Below are positions 1 through 5,634 of a stretch of 6,225 bases of DNA, one piece after another. Position 1 is the first letter of the stretch, and every line of letters begins with the position of its first letter. The position numbers were made by a program, and so were the translations under genes. Under the pieces are notes generated by a model. It worked only from the letters and a program-made list of their open reading frames with translations. It searched no databases and had not been told where the DNA came from. Source of the stretch: Bryobacteraceae bacterium (GTDB lineage: Bacteria; Acidobacteriota; Terriglobia; Bryobacterales; Bryobacteraceae); assembly GCA_014379815.1 (NCBI GenBank), contig JACMLA010000752.1, positions 1 to 6,225 of the forward strand, read 5' to 3'.

Positions 1-994
1 GATCATGCGATACGGCGCGAGCACGTAGCTTCGGATCTGTGACCCGAAATTGACATCGAGCTTGGTATCTTCCAGAGCGCGCTCTTCCACACGCTTCTTC
101 TCCAGCTCATGCTCATACAGCTTTGCTTTCAGCTGCTTCATCGCCGAAGCCCGGTTCTTATGCTGCGAACGCTCGTTCTGGCACTGGACCACAATTCCCG
201 TAGGAATGTGCGTAAAGCGGACTGCGGATTCCGTTCGGTTGACGTGCTGGCCCCCCGCACCGCTGGCCCTGAACACATCGATGCGAATATCGTCCGGCTT
301 GACGTCGATGTGAATCTCATCGTCGATCATCGGAAACACAAACACCGATGCAAAGGACGTATGGCGTCGTGCGGCAGAGTCGAAAGGCGAGATGCGCACC
401 AGGCGGTGCACCCCCACTTCCGATTGGAGTAAGCCATAGACATTCTCGCCGTTGACCTCAAAGGTCACTGACTTGATGCCCGCGCCTTCACCTTCCAGCT
501 GGTCTGTGATCTCGGTTTTGAAACCCAGACGTTCGGACCACCGCAGATACATGCGCATCAGCATCTCCGCCCAGTCCTGGCTTTCGGTACCGCCAGCACC
601 CGGGTGGATCGTCATGATCGCGCCCCGGTGATCGTTCTCGCCCGACAGCAGCATGCCGGTTTCCAGCACGTCCAGATGCTGCTGAAACCGATGCATCTCG
701 CTTTCGATGTCCTTCAGGACATCTTCGCCTTCGCGCATCAGTTCAAATAGCGTGTCGAGATCTTCGGTGCCGCGTTTTACCTGGGTGGCACTCGCGATAG
801 CCTCTTCCAGACGTTTCCGGTCCTGCATGATCTTCTGGCTCCGCTCGGGATTGTTCCAGAAATCAGAGGAGGCAATAGCTTCTTCGGTCTTGGCTAATTC
901 GGCCTGCTTGCCAGAAGGGTCAAAGATAGCTCCGCACAGCATCAGCTTGCTGGCGGAGCGCAACATACTCTCTTTCCAACTCGTCGGGAGTCAT
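1..994 (-). CDS. prfB: Peptide chain release factor 2 (RF2), partial at the C-terminus, expressed by +1 programmed frameshift
   Basis: RF2 recognises UGA and UAA stop codons in the ribosomal A site and triggers peptide release. The reading frame is ATG 994 through 24 codons to CTT 925-923, a +1 shift over T922, then GAC 921 onward to the window edge. This gives 331 residues against about 365 usual, so roughly 30-40 C-terminal residues lie outside. An N-terminal helical domain contains the DFWNNPERSQ segment (about 44-53). The stop-codon-reading SPF tripeptide is at 202-204 in VRISPFDSAARRH. The catalytic GGQ is at 247-249 in RASGAGGQHVNRTESAVR. The last visible residues, FGSQIRSYVLAPYRMI, are a typical RF2 C-terminal stretch. 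Residue 243 is Ala, where E. coli K-12 has its unusual Thr246. ATG 994 overlaps the stop of the upstream methyltransferase gene (ATGA). The purine run AAAGGA abuts the ATG with no spacer, so coupled re-initiation is likely. Identity is firm; the start is supported by the RF2-like N-terminus ending RSYL-D. Confidence 0.97.
919..934 (-). promoter_or_regulatory. RF2 autoregulatory +1 programmed frameshift site
   Basis: Read on the minus strand, the zero frame ends TAT CTT TGA C, with the stop codon at 922-920. The long prfB frame resumes one base later at GAC 921. CTT TGA C is the classic RF2 slip sequence: the P-site Leu-tRNA moves from CUU to UUU while UGA is read slowly because RF2 is scarce. 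The TAT before the slip codon is also as in E. coli. Upstream, CGGAGCT (934-928) lies in the same register as the E. coli AGGGGGT element that pairs with the anti-Shine-Dalgarno. Here it keeps GGAG and the final T but has two mismatches, so pairing is weaker. The function is known for the family; efficiency here is not known. Confidence 0.93.
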
Positions 995-1716
995 TCCTTT
1001 GTCATTTTAACTTGAGCCTCGGTTCCGGTGCGCAGCTTCCACAGAATCTGGCGCAGCATGCCCTGGAACGTCGGTGCATCCAGATAGTTCAAGCCCATGC
1101 GGATAACCAGACGCCGCAGTTTCAACTCAATCGATTCGGACGTGATTTCGTGGACGTACCCGGAAAGCCGGAGCGCCTCAAGCAGCAAATCCGCGGCTCG
1201 GTCGACATCTTCTGCCGGAGCGGGTCGCACGGCGACTGGTTCGCGATGGACTTCGTCAGCGTCCCGGATCAGCTCATAGAGGCAAACAGCAACTGCCTGG
1301 CCCAGGTTCATCGACTCGTGCTCAGCGCGCGTCGGGATGCGGCAGAGCCAGTGGCAATGCGCCAGATGCTCATTGCTGAGTCCAAACTTTTCTGACCCGA
1401 ACAGCAGCGCCACCGGTCCATCAGCCATAGCGTCGCGGATCAGTCTCGCACTGGTCTCCAGCCGTTGTACCGGAAGAGCCAGAGCCCGATGGCCCAGCGA
1501 CGCGGTTCCCACAATCATGGTGCAATCCGCGACCGCTTCGGTGACAGTCTGGAATTGCTGGCTGTCTGCGAGAATCTGCGAGGCATTGACCGCCGATTTC
1601 GCTTCTGAATACGCGATCTCATAGGGGTTGACCACACGCAATCTTCCGAGCCCGAAGTTGCTGATTGCCCTTGCAGCCGCGCCGATATTGAGAGGATTGC
1701 GCGGGTCCACCAGCAC
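991..1716 (-). CDS. TrmJ-like SpoU-family RNA 2'-O-methyltransferase
   Basis: This is a SAM-dependent SPOUT-fold methyltransferase, most like TrmJ, which methylates the ribose of tRNA nucleotide 32; related family members act on rRNA. From the GTG at 1716 it has 241 residues, close to the TrmJ length. The three SpoU motifs are visible: PRNPLNIGAAARA (5-17), with the conserved Asn and Arg; LFGSEKFGLSNEHL (105-118); and SMNLGQAVAVCLYEL (135-149). A charged C-terminal region (about 165-235) resembles the TrmJ extension. The GTG start clips the first beta strand: the open frame continues upstream as LDFDRLRV, and a CTG at 1740 has GAGAG five bases ahead, so the true start may be there. It lies 25 nt after the dehydrogenase stop and its TGA overlaps the prfB ATG. 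Family assignment is firm; the exact substrate and start are inference. Confidence 0.88.
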   Translation of the reverse strand: MLVDPRNPLNIGAAARAISNFGLGRLRVVNPYEIAYSEAKSAVNASQILADSQQFQTVTEAVADCTMIVGTASLGHRALALPVQRLETSARLIRDAMADGPVALLFGSEKFGLSNEHLAHCHWLCRIPTRAEHESMNLGQAVAVCLYELIRDADEVHREPVAVRPAPAEDVDRAADLLLEALRLSGYVHEITSESIELKLRRLVIRMGLNYLDAPTFQGMLRQILWKLRTGTEAQVKMTKE

Positions 1717-1741
1717 GACCCGCAGCCGGTCGAAATCCAGA

Positions 1742-2641
1742 CTAACTCTCTTTCTTTTTCACTTCCACGCCGGTGATGTCTTCCAGCACCTTGATAGTGG
1801 CGCAAATGTCTTCTTCTCCGAGACCTTTCGCCATCGCCGCGCGGAACATTTGCTGGGTCAGGGATGTCAGAGGCAGCGGCACGGTAAGTTCACTGGCGGA
1901 GTCCAGCATCAGGCCGATATCCTTGTGCATCCACTTGATCGAGAAGTTTGTCGTGAAATCCCTCTTCAGCACATAGGGCGCTTTGAAGGAAATCAGACCC
2001 GATTTCGCGGCGCTGTTATCGAGGATATCGAGCATCATCTCAGGATTAACGCCGGCCTTTGTCGCCAGCACCATGCCTTCGTTAAATGCCTGGAGTATGT
2101 TGGACAAAATCAGGTTCTGGGTAAGCTTGGCATGCAACCCCATCCCAGGACCACCGCAATAGTACAGGCGCTTTCCCATCGGATCCAGCCACGGACGGAT
2201 TCTCTCAAAGATGGCCTCGTCGCCACCGATCATAAAGGTCAGCGTGCCACCTTCAGCGCCCGGTTTCGACCCTGTGCAGGGCGCATCCATGAAGTGAATC
2301 CCTTTAGCTTCCAGAGCCTCGCCAATGCGCCGGCTGGCCGATGGAGAAACTGTACTGGCATCCACCACGATGCTGCCCGGCTTCGCGCCCTCGACAATGC
2401 CCCCGGGACCCAGAATCACCTGCTCCGACATGGCGCTATCGCCCACGCAGAGAAACATGCATTCCGCGTCTGCGGCCGCCTCAGCGGGAGTCTGGTGCGC
2501 TGTACCTTTACCCGTTCCCGCGAGTTCCTGTGCTTTCGATGCCGTGTTCGACCACAGAGCAACTTCATGCCCAGCCTGAAGCAGATTGCGAGCCATTGGG
2601 TAACCCATAATGCCAAGGCCCAGAAAACCGAGTTTTGCCAC
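1742..2641 (-). CDS. NAD(P)-dependent beta-hydroxyacid dehydrogenase, GLYR/succinic semialdehyde reductase type
   Basis: This 299-residue soluble enzyme belongs to the 3-hydroxyisobutyrate dehydrogenase/6-phosphogluconate dehydrogenase superfamily. The N-terminal Rossmann fold starts at once with the dinucleotide-binding motif FLGLGIMG (6-13). A substrate-loop motif DAPCTGSKPGAEGGTL (119-134) follows; its SKPAE-like form resembles plant GLYR1 and bacterial succinic semialdehyde reductases more than the DAPVSGG of MmsB. The catalytic lysine is K172 in GMGLHAKLTQN, with N176 four residues on. The all-helical C-terminal domain includes the conserved KD at 240-241. The start is GTG 2641, because GAGGAG (2657-2652) lies 10 nt upstream and the protein then begins right at the Rossmann fold. 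The frame stays open to ATG 2755, but those 38 extra residues are low in plausibility. It probably reduces a small aldehyde or glyoxylate; the true substrate cannot be read from the sequence. It opens the dehydrogenase, methyltransferase, prfB run. Confidence 0.9.
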   Translation of the reverse strand: MAKLGFLGLGIMGYPMARNLLQAGHEVALWSNTASKAQELAGTGKGTAHQTPAEAAADAECMFLCVGDSAMSEQVILGPGGIVEGAKPGSIVVDASTVSPSASRRIGEALEAKGIHFMDAPCTGSKPGAEGGTLTFMIGGDEAIFERIRPWLDPMGKRLYYCGGPGMGLHAKLTQNLILSNILQAFNEGMVLATKAGVNPEMMLDILDNSAAKSGLISFKAPYVLKRDFTTNFSIKWMHKDIGLMLDSASELTVPLPLTSLTQQMFRAAMAKGLGEEDICATIKVLEDITGVEVKKKES

Positions 2642-2651
2642 GAGCGCTGTT

Positions 2652-2657
2652 CTCCTC
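2652..2657 (-). promoter_or_regulatory. Ribosome-binding site that decides the dehydrogenase start
   Basis: GAGGAG lies 10 nt ahead of GTG 2641, a slightly long spacer. It favours this GTG over the in-frame ATG at 2755, which would add an unrelated Ser/Pro/Cys-rich leader before the Rossmann fold. Confidence 0.65.
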
Positions 2658-2694
2658 AAACGTTTTTCCCCATAATGGCATGAGCACGATGAGT

Positions 2695-2746
2695 CGGAGG
2701 TCGGGCAGAGAGGTGAGCCAGAGAGGTAAGGCCGAGAGGTGGGGCG
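2695..2746. repeat. Four-copy degenerate tandem repeat, 13-nt period
   Basis: The core GAGAGGT occurs at 2708, 2721 and 2734, each exactly 13 nt after the last, and a diverged copy CGGAGGT stands at 2695, again 13 nt away. The full units share the pattern GAGAGGT-N-N-G-g-C-N. On the minus strand the core reads ACCTCTC. It lies 54-105 nt upstream of the dehydrogenase GTG. The period is not a multiple of three. Whether it is a protein-binding array, an RNA element or a chance low-complexity patch cannot be told. Confidence 0.7.
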
Positions 2747-2758
2747 GGCGTCCACGCC
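2747..2758 (-). repeat. Stem-loop 2, 4-bp GC stem with the same TGGA loop
   Basis: GGCG-TGGA-CGCC on the minus strand follows stem-loop 1 after only 4 nt. The stem is short but all GC, and the loop sequence is the same as in stem-loop 1. Taken alone it would be weak; its interest is the pairing with its neighbour. Confidence 0.4.
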
Positions 2759-2762
2759 TGCA

Positions 2763-2780
2763 GAGGGTCTCCAGACCCTC
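2763..2780 (-). repeat. Stem-loop 1, 7-bp GC-rich stem with TGGA loop (possible terminator)
   Basis: GAGGGTC and GACCCTC are perfect inverted complements around the tetraloop TGGA (minus strand). It begins 66 nt downstream of the permease 2 stop, so it could end or protect the ABC transcript. No run of T follows on either strand, so it is not a canonical Rho-independent terminator. Confidence 0.6.
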
Positions 2781-2845
2781 CAAACTCTAACTTAACCCCC
2801 AAAGCCGGGCGCCCTTAGTAGCAGCTTAATCCAAACTTAAGGCAC

Positions 2846-3715
2846 CTACTCCGTGCTGTAGTTGACTTCCGCTCTCTTCAGTTCGCGGATACTCAGAAAC
2901 ACCATAGCTGCGGAAATCAGAATCAGGCAAAGGACTGCCGTAACCGCGTGCTCCGGTTCTGCGGTAGTTCCCAGGAGCGAACCCGGTCCCTGGTTCTGCA
3001 CATTCACTGGATTCAGGGACTGCAGGAAATGCAGAATATTGAGGCGACGGAGCCACGACGGCAGCAATACATTTGCGCTTTCCCATGTCAGAAAGACCAC
3101 CGCGGGAACGATAGGATTCTTGAACCGTATCCCCATCCAGAGAAACACAGAGCCCCATGCCAAACAAGCGAGCGTGGTGATGGCAAGGTAAGCTCCCAGA
3201 TGCCCCAGTCCAGGTCCATTCAGGAGCCATTGCCGGACTTCAAACTGAGGGTAATGGGCATACATGCCTGCAAAGGTCAGAAAGACAGAGAGGCCAAAGA
3301 AACTGATTGCTGTGATGGACCCCGCACAGTACTTGGCAACTACCAGGACTTCCCGGCGAACCGGGGCGAGAAAGTAGTAGTGCAAGCTGCGTTCTACGAA
3401 CTCACCCCGGAACAGATAGGTAAATATGCCGAGGCAGCCGAAGAAGATCGCTGGTCGCAGCAGAAACAACTGAAACAGCGACGCGAGTACCTGGGTGTCT
3501 TTTGAAAGGTCATGTGACATCCGTGGGGCGCCCCTCATCGTAAAAATAGAGTGCACCCACACGATGATCACGGGCACTAACGCAAGGCCGTAAATCCAGA
3601 AACCACGTTTCGAGATGAAGTTCCGCCTTAGCTCCATGCCAAGGATAGAAAGCGCCTGACCTCTCCATAGCGACATCGTGCCAACAGGCGAAACAGCAGG
3701 TGCGGCGGCGCTCAT
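2846..3715 (-). CDS. ABC-2 type transporter permease 2
   Basis: This is an integral membrane subunit of 289 residues with about six predicted hydrophobic segments, near 38-57, 80-102, 125-150, 170-195, 200-220 and 256-275. A cytoplasmic Arg/Lys-rich N-terminus precedes them. Between the second and third segments is FRGEFVERSLHYYFLAPVRRE (about 102-122), the amphipathic, charged stretch with a SxxxxxxxPVxR-like core that is typical of ABC-2 permeases and contacts the ATPase. The start is ATG 3715: it overlaps the ATPase 2 stop by 4 nt (ATGA), and AAGGAG (3728-3723) lies 7 nt upstream; the internal ATG at residue 14 lacks such support. It is the last gene of the operon and ends in TAG 2848. It should work with ATPase 2, its immediate upstream partner, in the inner membrane. 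Export of an unknown substrate is inferred from the family. Confidence 0.86.
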   Translation of the reverse strand: MSAAAPAVSPVGTMSLWRGQALSILGMELRRNFISKRGFWIYGLALVPVIIVWVHSIFTMRGAPRMSHDLSKDTQVLASLFQLFLLRPAIFFGCLGIFTYLFRGEFVERSLHYYFLAPVRREVLVVAKYCAGSITAISFFGLSVFLTFAGMYAHYPQFEVRQWLLNGPGLGHLGAYLAITTLACLAWGSVFLWMGIRFKNPIVPAVVFLTWESANVLLPSWLRRLNILHFLQSLNPVNVQNQGPGSLLGTTAEPEHAVTAVLCLILISAAMVFLSIRELKRAEVNYSTE

Positions 3716-4737
3716 GAGCTTGCTCCTTCATCTCCGATGAGATATTGATAAACCGACAGCACGTCACCGTCCGCGGGAGCGACAGATTCCAGTTCGATGT
3801 CGCCGGCAACCACGATGTTGTTCAACGTGACATAGAAGGCATTGGCGTCGGTAGTGCGAACCAGCAAACCCCTGCCATGAATGCCTTCCGCAGGCACCAC
3901 CCGCGCTTCCATAATGGAGCCCAGCGAGAACAGCTGTGCCGCGAGACCTTCAGGCTGGTCGCACCGGACCAGAATCTGCATCGGTTGATCTCTGACCTCT
4001 TCGCGAACTCCGCGAATCTGGCCTTCCGCAATGATGTATCCATGACTCAGCAGGATCACCTGATCTGAGAGCTGATCCACCTCATGCAGAATGTGGCTGG
4101 AGATAATGACGTGCATGCCGCGCTTCCCAAGGTCGGTAAACAGAGCCATGGTTTCCGCCCGTGCCATTGGGTCGAGCCCATTCAGAGGTTCGTCCAGAAC
4201 CAGCACCTGCGGATCGTGTGCGATCGCATGCGCCAGCCGGATACGCTGCCGCATTCCCTTGCTGTAACCGGCAACCTTCCGATCCGCAGCTGCAGTCATG
4301 GATACGGACTGCAGCACTGCTTCCGTTTTGGCAGAGGCATCGCGGCCGGAGTAGCCGTGCAAGCGCAGACCGAACTCCACAAAAGCACGCCCCGTAATCC
4401 CGCGTGCGAACGAATCGAACTGCGTGCAGTATCCGACCATACGGAAGAACGGCTCCGGGTCGTCCGGGGTCAGGCCCAGCACGCTGATGTCCCCGCAGGT
4501 CGGCCGGATCAAGCCCGTCATCAAATTCATCAACGTGGTTTTTCCGGAACCGTTCGGGCCGACAAGACTGGTAATACCGGGTCTGATCCTCAGGCTGACG
4601 CGGTTCACGCCCAGCACATCGCCGTAAAAGCGGGAGACATTTGTGAAGACTATGTCGTTGCTTTGGTCTCCAAACCGGTCGGGTGCCGTCTCGATACCGG
4701 ATGCGTCGGGATGTGCCATTGGTGGAGACGTCATCAT
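3712..4737 (-). CDS. ABC-2 type transporter ATP-binding protein 2
   Basis: A complete nucleotide-binding subunit of 341 residues that would power the partner permease by ATP hydrolysis at the inner face of the membrane. A poorly conserved N-terminal tail (1-27) precedes the ABC domain. Visible motifs are Walker A GPNGSGKT (60-67), Q-loop Q106 in GYCTQFD, signature YSKGMRQRI (158-166), Walker B VLVLDEP (178-184), D-loop GLDP (187-190) and H-loop H215 in IISSH. The signature has SKGM in place of SGGQ, which is common in ABC-2 exporters. About 95 residues follow the ABC domain (245-341), as in drug/lipid-type ABC-2 ATPases. The start is ATG 4737, 7 nt after GGAGG and overlapping the permease 1 stop by 4 nt; an ATG one codon later and a longer frame to 4824 are less likely. 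Family is firm, substrate unknown. Confidence 0.92.
   Translation of the reverse strand: MMTSPPMAHPDASGIETAPDRFGDQSNDIVFTNVSRFYGDVLGVNRVSLRIRPGITSLVGPNGSGKTTLMNLMTGLIRPTCGDISVLGLTPDDPEPFFRMVGYCTQFDSFARGITGRAFVEFGLRLHGYSGRDASAKTEAVLQSVSMTAAADRKVAGYSKGMRQRIRLAHAIAHDPQVLVLDEPLNGLDPMARAETMALFTDLGKRGMHVIISSHILHEVDQLSDQVILLSHGYIIAEGQIRGVREEVRDQPMQILVRCDQPEGLAAQLFSLGSIMEARVVPAEGIHGRGLLVRTTDANAFYVTLNNIVVAGDIELESVAPADGDVLSVYQYLIGDEGASS
3723..3728 (-). promoter_or_regulatory. Ribosome-binding site of permease 2
   Basis: AAGGAG lies 7 nt ahead of ATG 3715, inside the end of the ATPase 2 gene. It supports ATG 3715 over the internal Met at residue 14. Confidence 0.75.
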
Positions 4738-5633
4738 GACACGACCTCCCGTGCACGAAGTTTGGTGTTCAGGATCCAGATACAGAATGCAAAAATAGCC
4801 AGCATCGCAGCCCATGCTGCCCACTGCGGCACGTCGTCAGAGTTCCGGACGTTGAACAATGCGCCGAGCAGTGTCAGGGTGGGACGAACACCAAGCGTTT
4901 TGGCCCAGATAATGCCAATCAGGTGTCCCGGGTTCAGCAAATAGCCCAGCTTCGTGTCCAGCACCTGGTTAACAATCTCGCTCAGCGCACCTGAAATAAA
5001 GAAAATTCCAAAGAGCAGTGCGCTGGCCATAATCTTCCAGCGAACCCAGGCGGACAAGGCAAGTCCAAGCAGCGAAAGCAGGAGTATCCAGAGCAGAGAT
5101 CCCCAGAACATTCCATTCAGCAGGTGGAGGTTCGCCATTCCCCATCCTCCGCCTTCCAGACCGGCTTGCATCAACCACAACACAGTGCCTGGAATCCAGG
5201 TAATCAGTGAGAGCGGAATCAGCAGCACCGCCATTTTGCCGGCCACATACTCGGCTCGCGAAACAGGTCTGGAAAGGTACAGCGGAAGCGCGTTATTGCT
5301 CAAGTCCGGACCCACAAGACCCGGTGCCGCGTAAGCCGCCAAAAGGAATGAGGCGAACGCCTGGACATTGAGAAACGTTGCGAAAAAGCTACCGTCGATC
5401 GGAATCAGACGATCCGTGTTGATCCCGAGTAATGCAATGGCGCTGGCGTTGTAGCGCACATAAATCAGTATGCCGGCGATGATGGGAAACACATAGCAGG
5501 CGACGGAAAAGCCGATCACCAGCCGCGACTGAAACAGTTGCTGCAGCGCATATCTTGAGGGCACCAGCCAGCGAGTCCACTCGGGCGTCAGCTCGCCTGC
5601 GTACGACTTGTATAACCTCTTGTAAACCGCCAT
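4734..5633 (-). CDS. ABC-2 type transporter permease 1
   Basis: An integral membrane protein of 299 residues with about six hydrophobic segments near 38-58, 85-107, 133-155, 173-196, 200-222 and 270-289. A hydrophilic, basic N-terminal region of some 35 residues sits in the cytoplasm. The stretch GPDLSNNALPLYLSRPVSRAEYVAGK (108-133) between segments two and three is the hallmark ABC-2 coupling region (LxxPVSRxxYxxGK). A short C-terminal basic tail ends the protein. ATG 5633 follows the ATPase 1 stop after a single base and has GGAG (5644-5641) 7 nt upstream. The stop overlaps the start of ATPase 2. It resembles permease 2 in topology and in the coupling region but clearly differs in sequence, so the two are not recent duplicates. 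It most likely pairs with ATPase 1. Confidence 0.88.
   Translation of the reverse strand: MAVYKRLYKSYAGELTPEWTRWLVPSRYALQQLFQSRLVIGFSVACYVFPIIAGILIYVRYNASAIALLGINTDRLIPIDGSFFATFLNVQAFASFLLAAYAAPGLVGPDLSNNALPLYLSRPVSRAEYVAGKMAVLLIPLSLITWIPGTVLWLMQAGLEGGGWGMANLHLLNGMFWGSLLWILLLSLLGLALSAWVRWKIMASALLFGIFFISGALSEIVNQVLDTKLGYLLNPGHLIGIIWAKTLGVRPTLTLLGALFNVRNSDDVPQWAAWAAMLAIFAFCIWILNTKLRAREVVS
4745..4749 (-). promoter_or_regulatory. Ribosome-binding site that decides the ATPase 2 start
   Basis: GGAGG (within GGGAGGT) lies 7 nt ahead of ATG 4737. It rules out the long 5' extension to 4824, which would run 88 nt into the permease 1 gene. Confidence 0.8.
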
Positions 5634-5634
5634 A

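Larger units (their letters stand above)
2642..2845. other. Intergenic region between the ABC operon and the dehydrogenase
   Basis: This 204-nt stretch is the only sizeable non-coding region. Reading along the minus strand it holds a weak AT-rich inverted repeat (CTTAA/TTAAG, 2841-2825), the 8-nt palindrome GGGCGCCC (2814-2807), two consecutive stem-loops (2780-2747), a 13-nt tandem repeat (2746-2695), and then the dehydrogenase ribosome-binding site. It should carry the end of the ABC transcript and perhaps the promoter of the dehydrogenase transcript. I found no -35/-10 pair good enough to call, and no T-run marking a classic intrinsic terminator. Confidence 0.6.

Noticed and set aside
919..925. 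Reading the in-frame TGA of prfB as a sequencing error or pseudogene
   Set aside because: The CTT TGA C context and position match the known RF2 programmed frameshift exactly, and the rest of the frame is intact.
1628..2683. Long plus-strand open frame of 351 codons
   Set aside because: It lies antisense to the dehydrogenase and the methyltransferase 5' end, has a His/Arg-rich composition with no recognisable domain, and both minus-strand genes have clear family motifs.
2673..2700. Possible promoter for the dehydrogenase (CATTAT as -10)
   Set aside because: CATTAT matches the -10 consensus at only four of six positions, and no reasonable -35 stands 16-18 nt upstream.
2642..2755. N-terminal extension of the dehydrogenase to ATG 2755
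   Set aside because: The added 38 residues pass through the tandem repeat and one hairpin, resemble no family member, and GTG 2641 has a GAGGAG site and starts directly at the Rossmann fold.
2825..2841. Inverted repeat CTTAA/TTAAG just after permease 2
   Set aside because: A 5-bp, mostly A/T stem with a 7-nt loop is too weak to call a terminator or operator.
4084..4944. Plus-strand open frame of 286 codons
   Set aside because: It is antisense to the ATP-binding motifs of ATPase 2 and the end of permease 1; the translation has no domain and is a codon-bias shadow.
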